The notes beneath the pieces are model-generated. The model saw only the letters and a list, made by a program, of their open reading frames with translations. It was not told where the DNA came from and did no database searches. A stretch of 64,000 nt of DNA from Firmicutes bacterium HGW-Firmicutes-14 (lineage in GTDB: Bacteria > Bacillota > Thermincolia > Thermincolales > UBA2595): the NCBI GenBank assembly GCA_002840275.1, contig PHAB01000008.1:1-64000 (forward strand), given 5' to 3'. Shown piece by piece: positions 25,646 through 34,906 of this stretch. Both the position numbers and the translations under genes were made by a program. Position 1 is the first letter of the stretch; each line of letters opens with the position of its first letter.

Positions 25646-27004
25646 TTGCTCAGTGTTCAGGAAGTGATGGAGACTATCCGCATGGTCCAGCAGGAGAACC
25701 TGGATATCAGGACAATTACCATGGGCATAAGCCTGAGGGATTGTGCTCACAGTGACTTTAAAATTACGGGACAAAAAATATATGACAAGATTACCGGGCT
25801 GGCCGGCAACCTTGTCAGGACAGGGGAAGAAATAGAGCGTGAATACGGAATACCTATAGTGAATAAAAGGATTTCCGTGACACCGGTTTCCATTGTTGCA
25901 GAAAGTTGCGATACAGACGATTACACCGTCTTTGCCGGTGTTTTAGAGAAAGCCGCCGCCGAGGTGGGAGTCAATTTCATTGGTGGGTTTTCGGCTCTGG
26001 TACACAAAGGTTTTACCCGGGGAGATGAAAGACTGATAAGTTCCATCCCTGAAGCCCTGGCTGTCACAGAGAGGGTCTGTTCATCTGTCAATGTTGCCAC
26101 AACTAAGGCCGGAATCAACATGGATGCGGTTTACCGGATGGGTACAATCATCAAAAAGGCAGCCGAATTGACCGCCGGAAAGGACGGCCTGGCATGTGCG
26201 AAACTGGTTGTGTTTGCCAATGTCCCTGAGGACAACCCTTTTATGGCCGGGGCCTTCCACGGAGTGGGTGAACCGGAGTGTGTTATAAATGTGGGCGTCA
26301 GCGGGCCCGGGGTGGTTAAGAATGCTGTGCAGAAAGCCAGGGGAGCAGACTTCGGGACCCTTTCAGAAATAATAAAGAGAACGGCTTTCAAGATTACTCG
26401 CATGGGTGAACTTGTGGGCAGGGCAGCATCGACGAAATTGGGGATCCCCTTCGGGATAGTTGACCTGTCCCTGGCCCCTACGCCGGCCATTGGAGACAGT
26501 GTGGCTGATATACTGGAAAACATGGGCCTGGAACGCTGTGGAACCCATGGGACGACTGCGGCTCTGGCCCTGCTAAATGACGCTGTGAAAAAAGGAGGGG
26601 CGATGGCTTCATCCTATGTGGGGGGACTCAGCGGGGCATTTATCCCGGTCAGTGAAGATGCCGGTATGATCAGGGCTGTTGAAGACGGCGCCCTGTCCCT
26701 GGAGAAACTGGAAGCCATGACCTGTGTGTGTTCAGTGGGCCTGGACATGATAGCTGTACCGGGTGATACCTCTGCAGAGACAATTTCAGCCATAATTGCC
26801 GACGAAGCGGCAATCGGAGTCATAAACCAAAAAACCACAGCAGTAAGAATTATTCCCGCACCCGGTAAGAAAGAGGGGGATTACGTGGAATTTGGCGGTC
26901 TCCTCGGACGTGCGCCGGTTATGCCTGTGAACAGGCACAGCGCTGCGGAATTTGTGCGCCGGGGAGGAAGAATCCCCGCACCCATCCAAAGCCTGAGGAA
27001 TTAA
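25646..27004 (+). CDS. DUF711 / PFL-family protein (UPF0210)
   Basis: A 452-aa protein of the DUF711 (UPF0210) family, which has a fold related to pyruvate formate-lyase. The function is not established. Conserved text includes [51 protein letters not shown] and [18 protein letters not shown]. It lacks a visible glycyl-radical loop. The start is TTG 25646 after AGGAGGG. It is co-transcribed with the ACT gene, which may sense a ligand for it. A 28-nt palindrome follows the stop. Confidence 0.88.
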   Translation: MLSVQEVMETIRMVQQENLDIRTITMGISLRDCAHSDFKITGQKIYDKITGLAGNLVRTGEEIEREYGIPIVNKRISVTPVSIVAESCDTDDYTVFAGVLEKAAAEVGVNFIGGFSALVHKGFTRGDERLISSIPEALAVTERVCSSVNVATTKAGINMDAVYRMGTIIKKAAELTAGKDGLACAKLVVFANVPEDNPFMAGAFHGVGEPECVINVGVSGPGVVKNAVQKARGADFGTLSEIIKRTAFKITRMGELVGRAASTKLGIPFGIVDLSLAPTPAIGDSVADILENMGLERCGTHGTTAALALLNDAVKKGGAMASSYVGGLSGAFIPVSEDAGMIRAVEDGALSLEKLEAMTCVCSVGLDMIAVPGDTSAETISAIIADEAAIGVINQKTTAVRIIPAPGKKEGDYVEFGGLLGRAPVMPVNRHSAAEFVRRGGRIPAPIQSLRN

Positions 27005-27026
27005 GGACAATAGATTTAAGCCAGAG

Positions 27027-27054
27027 CCCCTTCAGGCAACGTTGCCTGAAGGGG
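27027..27054. repeat. Perfect 28-nt palindrome with GGCAACGTTGCC core
   Basis: CCCCTTCAGGCAA and TTGCCTGAAGGGG flank a CG centre, a 13-bp stem. It stands 23 nt after DUF711 and may end that transcript, although there is no T tract. A related palindrome with a GGCAACATTGCC core is at 61053-61088. Confidence 0.7.
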
Positions 27055-27094
27055 CATCAGACTGTGATTTAACTTCTAAGGAGGGGTTTAGCCG

Positions 27095-28129
27095 TTGATT
27101 CATCCTATCGTGAAACTGGTATTTACCCTCATCGGCCTGGTCATTTTCTATTATCTCTTCCCACACCTGTTACCGTTCCTTGTTGCCCTGGTCCTGGCTG
27201 TCCTGTTTGAACCGGTTGTCCACAAGCTGCATCTGGTCATCAAGGGCAAAAGAGGAATAGCGGTAACGATCAATTTTGTTGCTTTCGTAGTTGTTGCCGG
27301 TATATTGACTTTTCTCGGGTCAACAAAGATTATTAATGAACTTATGGGCTTAAGCCAGCAGCTGCCTGATTTCGCCGTAAAAGTGGGGCAGGGTATTGAA
27401 GACCTTATCCTGAGGACCCAGATTGTTTTTGAAGACATGCCTGCCGAAACCATAAAGAGCCTGGAGGAAACTATCAGGGAAGCTGTCGATATGAGCAGCA
27501 AGATCAGTGCAGGCGCTGCGGCCCTTATAGGGACAGCAAGCGCCATCCCGGAAATGTTTGTCATAATCATCGTCACCCTGGTCAGTTTTTACCTGTTCAG
27601 CTTGCAGCTTCCCGATCTTAGAACCAGATTCCTGAATTTGTTCAGCGAACGGGCCCGGGAAAAAATAATAATTATTCTTATGGACGTTAATAAAGCCATC
27701 ATCGGATTTGTGCGCGCCCAGCTTATAATCAGTCTGCTTACATATTTCTTTATTGTGGCAGGGCTCCTGTTCCTGGACATAAGGTATGCCCTGGCTATTG
27801 CTCTGCTGATAATCCTGGTGGATGTGCTGCCAATCCTGGGCACAGGCTTTATAATGCTGCCGTGGGCGGGGTTCCTGTTCCTCATGGGAGAGCGTTTTAC
27901 AGCTATGGGGATAGTGGTCCTCTATGTACTTATAATTGTTTTCAGGCGGATACTGGAGCCCAAAATCCTCGGTGAAAATATCGGGTTGAGTCCATTGACA
28001 ACTGTCATCAGTATGTATGTGGGTTTTCAGGTTTTAGGGGTAATGGGGATATTCCTTGGCCCTGCTGTCTGTATCATATTCAAGGCAATGCGCAAGGCGG
28101 GGCTGTTCCAGCAGAAGCTGGATTTCTGA
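27095..28129 (+). CDS. ytvI: AI-2E-transporter-family membrane protein, YtvI-like
   Basis: An integral membrane protein of 344 aa of the AI-2E transporter / UPF0118 family, with about seven to eight TM segments (for example 7-40, 55-78, 150-172, 208-232, 236-262, 266-290 and 300-335). YtvI is described as a sporulation integral membrane protein in Bacillus. Conserved family text near the C terminus is VDVLPILGTGFIMLPWA and EPKILGENIGLSPLTTVISM. The transport substrate is unknown. The start is TTG 27095 after AAGGAGGGG. A large palindromic element follows the gene. Confidence 0.8.
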   Translation: MIHPIVKLVFTLIGLVIFYYLFPHLLPFLVALVLAVLFEPVVHKLHLVIKGKRGIAVTINFVAFVVVAGILTFLGSTKIINELMGLSQQLPDFAVKVGQGIEDLILRTQIVFEDMPAETIKSLEETIREAVDMSSKISAGAAALIGTASAIPEMFVIIIVTLVSFYLFSLQLPDLRTRFLNLFSERAREKIIIILMDVNKAIIGFVRAQLIISLLTYFFIVAGLLFLDIRYALAIALLIILVDVLPILGTGFIMLPWAGFLFLMGERFTAMGIVVLYVLIIVFRRILEPKILGENIGLSPLTTVISMYVGFQVLGVMGIFLGPAVCIIFKAMRKAGLFQQKLDF

Positions 28130-28173
28130 GCACCGTAAGTAAATGGAGACATGCTTAAGCTATGATAATTTGA

Positions 28174-28291
28174 GGGAGGGGCAGATATATTCCTCCAGGG
28201 CGGCTACGATTCAGCCAGTTACCCAATCGCGCTATCGCGCGCTTGGACTGGCGGACATCAGACCGCCTTCCGGAATACATCTGCCCCTCCC
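28174..28291 (+). repeat. Palindromic element A (118 bp) with conserved core
   Basis: The outer arms GGGAGGGGCAGATATATTCC (28174-28193) and GGAATACATCTGCCCCTCCC (28272-28291) pair with one mismatch. Inside are an internal loop (CTACGATTCAG on one side, GGACATCAGAC on the other), a helix GCCAGT with ACTGGC, and a terminal stem CCAATCGCGC with GCGCGCTTGG. A 63-nt core is shared with element B at 37297-37416 on the opposite strand, 54 of 63 positions by my count. It lies between convergent genes (ytvI-like and a glycosyltransferase). Confidence 0.85.
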
Positions 28292-28378
28292 TAAGTTTCA
28301 TTTTTAAAGAAGAGTGCCCCAATTACTTACAGGACCTCAGTTAATCTGCAGTCCCTTAATTAACTTGCAGCCCCTGGT

Positions 28379-29533
28379 TTATTTCAGGTCTGGAAGCAGT
28401 TCTCTGTACAAATCGCACAGCTCCCGGCCTGCCCTTTCCCAGTTAAAATATTCCTCACACCGTTTTCTGCCGGCTTTACCCATCGATTCAGCCAAATCCC
28501 GGTCTTCCAGAAGCCTTAAAACGGCATCTCGGAAAGCCCCGGGGTTTTTTTCATCCCCGACCAGGAATCCATCGATCCCGTCAGTTATGATTTCGGGAAT
28601 TCCTCCCCTGGCTGATGCAACTACCGGTATACCTGAGGCCATTGCTTCTACATTGACCAGGCCAAAGGGTTCATCCCACTGGGAAGGGCAGACAAAGACG
28701 TCAGCCATGGCGAAACAGACGGGGAGCAGGTCTTGTTTCACATAATTGGTGAAGCGGATGTTTCCCGCGATCGGCCCGGCCAATTGATGAAGGCTGTTGA
28801 TGTAGGCTGAGGGCACAGTATTGCCGAACCAGCTGCTGCCCACGACCACAAGACAGCATTCAGGGTATTGCCTGACTACCTGTTCCATAGCCCGAATCAG
28901 GACATCCGCACCTTTTTTGGGGATTACCCTTCCGGTAAACAGGACTACTTTATGTTTTTCGGGAATCCTCAGTTTTTTCTTCAGGGCAGATACCCGGCTG
29001 ATTACGGCAGGTTCCCACCGTGGTTTGAACCTGGCCGGCTCAGTTCCCAGGTGAATATACCTTATCCTGCCGGATACCCGGGGAAACATTTCTCCCAGTT
29101 TCCGGCGCATGAAGTCACTGTATACCAGTATGAGGTCACACATCTCAAAGATTTTGCAGGTATAGTTATGCCTGATCAATTTCTCATCAAAGTGTATCAT
29201 TGAATGAAGGCTGCAGATATATTTACTCCGCGGCATCATTGCCTTGGTCCTGGGGATGAAAAGCGGGCGGTTTTCGACCTGGATGATGGGGCAGTTTTTC
29301 TCAATTATCCGGGTCCTGACGGTTTTGAAATAATCATTGCCCTTGAGACATCGGTGATAATGCAGGCTGCCAATTATTTCTTCCGGCGCCAGGGCACGGT
29401 GGGCAGGCCCATAAACATGGATGGCAAACTCCCTTGATGTGACCTGGGCCATTTTATCTATGACGGTTTCAACAGAACCGCCGATTATCGGGGGAACGGG
29501 GAGAAGTCCGGGTGATACAACAGCTATGGACAA
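28379..29533 (-). CDS. Family 4 glycosyltransferase (GT-B fold)
   Basis: A cytoplasmic or membrane-associated retaining glycosyltransferase of 384 aa. The N-terminal acceptor domain starts MSIAVVSPGLLPVPPIIGGS with the glycine-rich GGSVETV loop. The C-terminal nucleotide-sugar domain has VLFTGRVIPKKGADVLI (about 195-211), VCPSQWDEPFGLVNVEAMASG (about 290-310; EPFGLVNVEAM is the E-x7-E motif) and GIPVVASARGG. The start is TTG 29533, 8 nt after AAGGAGG. It opens a group of three minus-strand surface-glycan genes with small gaps (18 and 3 nt), so they form an operon. Confidence 0.88.
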   Translation of the reverse strand: MSIAVVSPGLLPVPPIIGGSVETVIDKMAQVTSREFAIHVYGPAHRALAPEEIIGSLHYHRCLKGNDYFKTVRTRIIEKNCPIIQVENRPLFIPRTKAMMPRSKYICSLHSMIHFDEKLIRHNYTCKIFEMCDLILVYSDFMRRKLGEMFPRVSGRIRYIHLGTEPARFKPRWEPAVISRVSALKKKLRIPEKHKVVLFTGRVIPKKGADVLIRAMEQVVRQYPECCLVVVGSSWFGNTVPSAYINSLHQLAGPIAGNIRFTNYVKQDLLPVCFAMADVFVCPSQWDEPFGLVNVEAMASGIPVVASARGGIPEIITDGIDGFLVGDEKNPGAFRDAVLRLLEDRDLAESMGKAGRKRCEEYFNWERAGRELCDLYRELLPDLK

Positions 29534-29551
29534 TGGGCATTCCTCCTTTTT

Positions 29552-30646
29552 TTATTTCTTCACCAGTTCTTTTAATGACCTGTACCTTGATTCCCAGGTG
29601 TTTACCCGTGCCACACTCAGCTGAAACCGGCATCTCCGGTCTTTTTCATCTTCCGGTTCAGTGAGAAGTAACCGGACTTTTTCAAGGAACAGGTTTTTGT
29701 CAGAAGCTCTCTCAACCAACCTGCCGAACTTGATAACCTCCGGAATAGGGGTTGAGACTATAGGTTTTCCGGAAGCCAGGTATTCATAAAGCTTTATGGG
29801 ACTAGAGTTTAGAGCTGTCTCCGAATTTTTAAAGGGAATTATGCAGACATCAAATTCCTGCAGGTAATTTGGTAAGGTGTTATAAGGTCTGCGGCCCAGC
29901 CAGTGGATATTTGACAAATTAGGAATGTTTACCGAACGGTGTTTTGGCCCGACAAGTACTATTGACCAGCCGGGTTCCTCCCGGGCCAGGTGGCTGACCA
30001 GGTCCAGGTCAACCCATTCGTAGATTGCCCCAATAAAACCGATGCGGGGCCTGCCAAGCCGCTTAATGTCATCCGGGGCGGTTAGGCCTTGTTCAAAGGA
30101 ACGGCTGAAATGCTCGAAATCACATGCGTTCGGAATCAGGAAACAGTTTGAGTTTTCCCTGCTTTTCGATGCATAGAGAGGTTCAGAAACAACAAGTACA
30201 ATATCAGCCTTCCGGGCTAATGTACGGTCAGCTGTGGTTGTATATTCAGGAGTCCAGCTGAAGGAACTATAGTCATCCAGACAGTCATATACCACCAGTC
30301 TTTCACCAAGGTTCCCACACATGTAGCCGGCTTCGGGCAGGTTAATCCATAACAGCGGGTTCTCAAGGCCAAACCGCTTGATAAATTCCCGAATAAGCCC
30401 GGTGAAATGCTCCCTGACCCTGGAAACTGTCATGGTTCTCAATCTGGGTGGCGCAAACACTATAAGGTTGGGGTTAACAGTCTTAACGAATTTTTCAAAA
30501 ATAATATTTGACGGAGGTATTTCACTGACCACGGACGGAGGATTAATGTAACCCACCCTGAAGTTTTCCGAAAACAGTGTCGTTAGCTGCTGGGGCCTCT
30601 GAAACAGGAAGTCCCACCGGGTGGAAGAAAAGCAAATGATATTCAT
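29552..30646 (-). CDS. TuaH-like glycosyltransferase
   Basis: A GT-B glycosyltransferase of 364 aa. The N terminus has the text WDFLFQRPQQLTTLF, typical of TuaH-type proteins (teichuronic-acid locus of Bacillus). The C-terminal part has IGFIGAIYEWVDLDLV (about 197-212), HWLGRRPYNTLPNYLQEFDV and IPFKNSETALNSSPIKLYEY then LASGKPIVST. Its N-terminal text and its LYEYLASGK block closely match the plus-strand gene at 31647-33236, so the two are probably paralogues. GGAGGTG precedes the ATG. Confidence 0.85.
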   Translation of the reverse strand: MNIICFSSTRWDFLFQRPQQLTTLFSENFRVGYINPPSVVSEIPPSNIIFEKFVKTVNPNLIVFAPPRLRTMTVSRVREHFTGLIREFIKRFGLENPLLWINLPEAGYMCGNLGERLVVYDCLDDYSSFSWTPEYTTTADRTLARKADIVLVVSEPLYASKSRENSNCFLIPNACDFEHFSRSFEQGLTAPDDIKRLGRPRIGFIGAIYEWVDLDLVSHLAREEPGWSIVLVGPKHRSVNIPNLSNIHWLGRRPYNTLPNYLQEFDVCIIPFKNSETALNSSPIKLYEYLASGKPIVSTPIPEVIKFGRLVERASDKNLFLEKVRLLLTEPEDEKDRRCRFQLSVARVNTWESRYRSLKELVKK

Positions 30647-30649
30647 GCA

Positions 30650-31423
30650 TTAAGTACACCTCCACGAAAGTTTGTGTCTCAGGCGGCTCCCTTTTTTATG
30701 TTTAGCGCCTATACTGCATACCAGGTAACCTTCAAAGAGGTTTTTTTCCTCAAAAGACAGGCTGTCATAGAACTCCCTGACCAAATCAGCCAGAAGGCCT
30801 GTTTTGTCTATCACGGCAAGGTGTACAATACTCTCCGGAAACCCGGTGGAATATTCCCCTAACATTGACAACCCTGCTTCTGTAAACTGCTTATTTAGTG
30901 AAACAACAGGATATTCTTCTCCCCACTGCCAGGAATTATTTTTTTCTGAGAACCATTTATAAAGCCTGTAAAAAAGGCACCTGGCATTGGGAGTAAAAAC
31001 AATTACCCTGCCCGATGGTTTACATACCCTTTTCATTTCAGCCAGTATTTTTACCTGTTCATTAAATGGGAAGTGTTCCAGTACTCCTGAATTGAATACC
31101 AGGTCATAACTGCCATTATTAGAACTGAGCGCCCGGACATCTTCACAAAAATAAGATGCCGGGACTTTATTACGTTTAAACATCTCTTTCATTTTTTCCA
31201 CCGCCACGGGACTGTAATCTACCAGGGCAGGCGAAGCTCCGCGTATAGCAAGTTGAAGGGAGGTGGTCCCGGTACCTGCTCCTGCTTCAAGAACCCTCAG
31301 CCCCCGGACTGATCCTCCCATGATTTCGATTATAGAATCGACCACACATTGAAAATAAATATTCTCATCGAAGGATTCTTCCCGGCTCCAAATCTTATCC
31401 CAGTGTTCCCCGTCAGGTTCCAT
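30650..31423 (-). CDS. Class I SAM-dependent methyltransferase
   Basis: A 257-aa methyltransferase. Motif I is VLEAGAGTGTTSLQLA (about 44-59), motif II includes PALVDYSP, and FNSGVLEHFPF (about 109-119) is the motif IV region typical of Methyltransf_11/25 enzymes. The acceptor is unknown; the context implies a sugar or glycan precursor. Only 3 nt separate its stop from the TuaH-like start, so the two are translated together. It is divergent from the fusion glycosyltransferase gene at 31647. Confidence 0.85.
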   Translation of the reverse strand: MEPDGEHWDKIWSREESFDENIYFQCVVDSIIEIMGGSVRGLRVLEAGAGTGTTSLQLAIRGASPALVDYSPVAVEKMKEMFKRNKVPASYFCEDVRALSSNNGSYDLVFNSGVLEHFPFNEQVKILAEMKRVCKPSGRVIVFTPNARCLFYRLYKWFSEKNNSWQWGEEYPVVSLNKQFTEAGLSMLGEYSTGFPESIVHLAVIDKTGLLADLVREFYDSLSFEEKNLFEGYLVCSIGAKHKKGSRLRHKLSWRCT

Positions 31424-31646
31424 GGTTATTGCTCCTTTGTTTTTTCGATTTTATTGAAAAAGGGCTAAGGTCATTATTTTGACTCTTCATAACATAATAT
31501 GGCCCATGGCACTTTAAGGTTCGCGCATCGTTTACATAATATGACTAAGGTATTCTTTTTAAGAATGACATTTAGTAGACATATTTAATATATTGTTAAT
31601 GTGATGCTTTTTCTGAATCCTCAGCTGGAAGCAAAGGAGTGCGGGC

Positions 31647-33236
31647 ATGGCGATAATAATTTACCCTCCGACTATTGACTGGGATTACATGAGACAGAGG
31701 CCGCAAAACCTTATGCTGGAGTTTGCAAAAAACGGTCACCGGGTTTTTTACTGTAACATGACCCAATCCTCCGAGTCATCTATTGAACAAATAAGTGATA
31801 ATTTATACCTGGTTCATAATGTGGACATTTTTTTAAAGGAACATATCCCTATAATAAAGTCATCCGGGATACCTGTTATAGTCTGGTGCTCATGGGCAAT
31901 GATTTCAAACACTTTACCGGAATTTATGCCTGATGTCACGGTATATGACTGTCTTGATGAATTCACTGAATGGCTCCCTCATGAACCGGGTATGGTTCGT
32001 TCAGCCGGCATAGTTTTTTGCAGCTCTGATTACCTGTTGGGACGCTTGACTTCCACCTATCCGGAGAAAAAGGTATCTCTTTTAAACAATGCCTGTGAAT
32101 TTGCAAGGTTTGGCAGTTTTAACGGGGCAGTGAGACCGGATGACCTGCCGGAATATGCTGGAGCAACCATCGGTTATATCGGTGCATGGGCCTGGTGGAT
32201 TGACGATGAGCTGGTGAAAAAAATCTGTGCAAGGTTCCCGCAAAACCGTTTGGTTGTTATAGGTCCTAACCTTGGGGCGCGGTTACCCCGCGAGCATCCA
32301 AATTTTCAATACCTGGGAATGAAAAAATACGAGCAATTGGTAAATTATCTCAAATTTATTGATGTCTGTATAATCCCCTTTAAGATTAACAAGACAACGA
32401 TTGCCACCAATCCGATTAAAGCCTATGAATACCTGGCGGCCGGAAAAAACATTGTCTCCACGGCAATTCCGGAACTGGTGAAAATGCAGCCTCTGGTCAG
32501 GATTGGTTATGACCATGAACAATTTATTTTGCAGGTTGAGGAAAGCCTGAAAAACGTTGATGAGGGCTTCAGGGAAAAAAGGGATTTTTCCAGGGCCAAT
32601 TCGTGGGAAGCCAGGTACCGGTCGGTGGAAAAGGTCTTGGAAACAGAAATTCCGGGGTTCAAAGAAGATTCAGCCCATTCCTCTCTGCAAAAAATTATAC
32701 CGTCTCATGACAGTAACTTTTTGTGTATCTATCCGATTGCCGATGCTGTTATAAAAAGCAGTCATCCGGAAGCAAATTTTGACTTGAGCCCGGTTTTCAT
32801 AGGCAGGTCAGGGAGAGGCATAAACCGTTACCTGCTGAAGTTTGACGTTACCGACATAGCCAGGGAAATAGAAAGAGCTGTTTTTGCCATTTTTGTGGAA
32901 AGGTGCAGTGAAGTTCAAAGCGTAAAATGTTTAGAAGTCCTAAAAATTCTTGGTAAATGGGACGAAGGCCTGGTTTCCTGGAAAACGAGGCCTCCGGCGG
33001 AGAAAATTCCCATCCGGGAGTTTTATTGTCAGGGAGGGGCAGGATGGGTGGAATGGGATGCAACCTGCCTGTTAAAAGAATGGATCGAATGCCCTGAAAC
33101 CAACTTTGGGATGATGATAAAGGCCGTAATAAAGGAGAAGCCTTTCATTGTCAAAGGATTAAACCGGCATTACGGTAAGTATTACAGCCCGAAAATGAAG
33201 ATATTCTTAAAAAATATGACTTTTACCAAAAATTAA
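31647..33236 (+). CDS. Glycosyltransferase fused to a DNRLRE-like C-terminal domain
   Basis: A 529-aa two-part protein. Residues about 1-335 form a GT-B glycosyltransferase (WDYMRQRPQNLMLEFAK at 11-27, IGYIGAWAWW, CIIPFKINKTTIATNPIKAY then EYLAAGKNIVST) similar to the TuaH-like gene on the other strand. Residues about 350-529 look like a DNRLRE/CBM96-type beta-sandwich: ADAVIKSSHPEANFDLSPVF, NRYLLKFDVTDI, VLKILGKWDEGLVSWKTRPP and WVEWDATCLLKEWI. DNRLRE domains are normally found on secreted wall proteins, so a fusion to a cytoplasmic enzyme is unexpected; no signal peptide is seen. The ribosome site is AAAGGAG. Confidence 0.78.
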   Translation: MAIIIYPPTIDWDYMRQRPQNLMLEFAKNGHRVFYCNMTQSSESSIEQISDNLYLVHNVDIFLKEHIPIIKSSGIPVIVWCSWAMISNTLPEFMPDVTVYDCLDEFTEWLPHEPGMVRSAGIVFCSSDYLLGRLTSTYPEKKVSLLNNACEFARFGSFNGAVRPDDLPEYAGATIGYIGAWAWWIDDELVKKICARFPQNRLVVIGPNLGARLPREHPNFQYLGMKKYEQLVNYLKFIDVCIIPFKINKTTIATNPIKAYEYLAAGKNIVSTAIPELVKMQPLVRIGYDHEQFILQVEESLKNVDEGFREKRDFSRANSWEARYRSVEKVLETEIPGFKEDSAHSSLQKIIPSHDSNFLCIYPIADAVIKSSHPEANFDLSPVFIGRSGRGINRYLLKFDVTDIAREIERAVFAIFVERCSEVQSVKCLEVLKILGKWDEGLVSWKTRPPAEKIPIREFYCQGGAGWVEWDATCLLKEWIECPETNFGMMIKAVIKEKPFIVKGLNRHYGKYYSPKMKIFLKNMTFTKN

Positions 33237-33252
33237 AGGAGTGCATGAAAAA

Positions 33253-33984
33253 TTGGAATCCATATTTGAAAGAGATGCATCAGTTACCGGTTTTTTTCTA
33301 AAAGACGGTTATAAATCCAGGGAAAAACCGGATTATTTTATAGATGAGACCGGCAGTATCGATTGGCAGCCCAGGGTATATACCCTTGCCGGCTACCTGG
33401 GGGAACGGTGTGATTGCAGTTATATAATAGACATAGGCTGCGGAAGGGCCAGAAAGCTTATCAATATGTATCCTGATTATCAGGTTGTCGGAATTGATTT
33501 CGGTGAAAATATAAGGTACTGTGAGGAAAGCTATCCCCATGGTTCATGGATTGAATTCGATTTTGAACAACCGCAACTGCTGGAGGTTGCTGATGATATA
33601 GTTAAGAATGCAATTATTGTCTGTGCAGACGTTGTAGAACACCTGGTAAACCCAAGTCACCTGTTTTGCAACCTCCGGAAGATGATGGACCTGGCCCCTG
33701 TCTGCCTCCTTTCAACTCCTGAACGGGATCTTGTCCGGGGTCCCGGCAACCTGGGACCTCCCGGTAATACCTCACACGTAAGAGAATGGAATATCGAAGA
33801 ATTCACAAAACTGCTGCGGTTCTATGATTTTAATCTTGGGTATATAGGGCTGACTGCCAGCAACAATCAGGGCTGGCAGATGGAAACGATTCTGGCTGTA
33901 ATCGGAAGTAATAAAAACGATAATATGAATTCGTGCCGGTGCGACCTGGATGAATTGAAACCGGAAATACTGAAAAGGATTTAG
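33253..33984 (+). CDS. Class I SAM-dependent methyltransferase
   Basis: A methyltransferase of about 243 aa. The SAM site is YIIDIGCGRARKLINM followed by VVGIDFGENI (about 57-85), and CADVVEHLVNP (about 122-132) is the motif IV region. The TTG at 33253, 11 nt after AAAGGAG, is the likeliest start; the upstream GTG at 33241 overlaps that ribosome site. It follows the fusion glycosyltransferase gene by 16 nt and is probably in its operon. Acceptor unknown, presumably a sugar. Confidence 0.8.
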   Translation: MESIFERDASVTGFFLKDGYKSREKPDYFIDETGSIDWQPRVYTLAGYLGERCDCSYIIDIGCGRARKLINMYPDYQVVGIDFGENIRYCEESYPHGSWIEFDFEQPQLLEVADDIVKNAIIVCADVVEHLVNPSHLFCNLRKMMDLAPVCLLSTPERDLVRGPGNLGPPGNTSHVREWNIEEFTKLLRFYDFNLGYIGLTASNNQGWQMETILAVIGSNKNDNMNSCRCDLDELKPEILKRI

Positions 33985-33988
33985 AAGA

Positions 33989-34702
33989 CTAATAAACCGG
34001 ATTTTTATCCCACTCCCATGTATTAACCCCGTCAGCATCAGCCTGGATGCAGGTATCGGCCCCGCTGCCGAAAGAGATTCCCACATGCCCGGTATGTTTT
34101 GCATATGATGCCAGTATTGTCCCGGGGACTCCTGCGCTGACCAGGGCCAGCCGGTATTTGTACTTATCCATTTCACTCATTGCTTTCTCAAAACTTTTCC
34201 AGTTGGGGCAGTCTACGGTCCCGGCAATGCCGGTCCACCCGTACCTTCTTTCCAGGACTTCCTTCAGTTTCCCGGCCTTGGCGCCTATCAGAAGTACTTT
34301 TGTATCTTTAAAGTATTCATAGAATCTGGGGTCTTTACTTATATAGAAATTGTCAAAGGCATAAAAAAACCGGGAAGGTTTAATATCATAATATTGTATC
34401 ACCATATCAGAAAGCGGCTTTAGGTTCCAATGCTCTGTCTGGCAGAAGACTCCCAGGAAATCTGCCTGGTGAAGCGCCCAGACCAGCTGCTCCTGCAGCT
34501 TTTTGTCAGGCAGTTTTGAATCAGGCAGGTGGTCATTTGCCCAGCGGCAGAGTTTATTGACGAATTTCATTGACAGAATCTCCTCATGGGCCGCCACTAT
34601 TATCTGGGCATCCCCAAGACGTACCGAAGAATGGGGCTGGCCTGATTCAACCACTTCTTTCCAGGCTTCCAGGACATCCCCGGTTTTGATATTTTCAGTC
34701 AT
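33989..34702 (-). CDS. GT-D-fold (DUF1792-like) glycosyltransferase
   Basis: A 237-aa protein resembling the GT-D class first described in streptococcal adhesin glycosylation (DUF1792). The N-terminal SSVRLGDAQI (about 25-34) matches the family SxxRxGDxE site, with Gln replacing the usual acidic residue. The C-terminal VSAGVPGTILASYAKHTG then HVGISFGSG fits the rest of the fold. The Asp/Glu-to-Gln change at the motif end may affect metal binding. It is convergent with the methyltransferase gene, 4 nt apart. GAGGTG precedes the ATG. Confidence 0.65.
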   Translation of the reverse strand: MTENIKTGDVLEAWKEVVESGQPHSSVRLGDAQIIVAAHEEILSMKFVNKLCRWANDHLPDSKLPDKKLQEQLVWALHQADFLGVFCQTEHWNLKPLSDMVIQYYDIKPSRFFYAFDNFYISKDPRFYEYFKDTKVLLIGAKAGKLKEVLERRYGWTGIAGTVDCPNWKSFEKAMSEMDKYKYRLALVSAGVPGTILASYAKHTGHVGISFGSGADTCIQADADGVNTWEWDKNPVY

Positions 34703-34716
34703 ATTATCACCTCATT

Positions 34717-34745
34717 AAGGAATTACCGGCAGCCGGTAATTCCTT
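34717..34745. repeat. 29-bp palindrome in the divergent promoter region
   Basis: AAGGAATTACCGGC (34717-34730) and GCCGGTAATTCCTT (34732-34745) flank a single A. It stands 15 nt upstream of the GT-D start codon, so it may be an operator or a hairpin in the 5' leader. Confidence 0.65.
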
Positions 34746-34849
34746 TATATGTATTATTTTATGTGAAAAAGCCCGTTAAAGTGCAATAACAGGTTTTGAT
34801 GATGTTAAGGAGGGGAGAGCCGCTTAAAGTCGAATAATAAAAGGGAACG

Positions 34850-34888
34850 CCGATAATGACGGGATTAACCCGATAATGACAGGATTAA
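34850..34888 (+). repeat. Two 19-bp direct repeats upstream of the PIG-V-like gene
   Basis: CCGATAATGACGGGATTAA (34850-34868) and CCGATAATGACAGGATTAA (34870-34888) are separated by one base, a 20-bp period with one mismatch. They precede the ribosome site of the membrane mannosyltransferase gene. They may be a regulatory site or a recent duplication. Confidence 0.7.
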
Positions 34889-34906
34889 TGGAAGGGAGGG
34901 GATGAC

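Noticed and set aside
28314-29437. Plus-strand ORFs opposite the family 4 glycosyltransferase
   Set aside because: Antisense shadows with no ribosome site or domain; the minus-strand gene is well supported.
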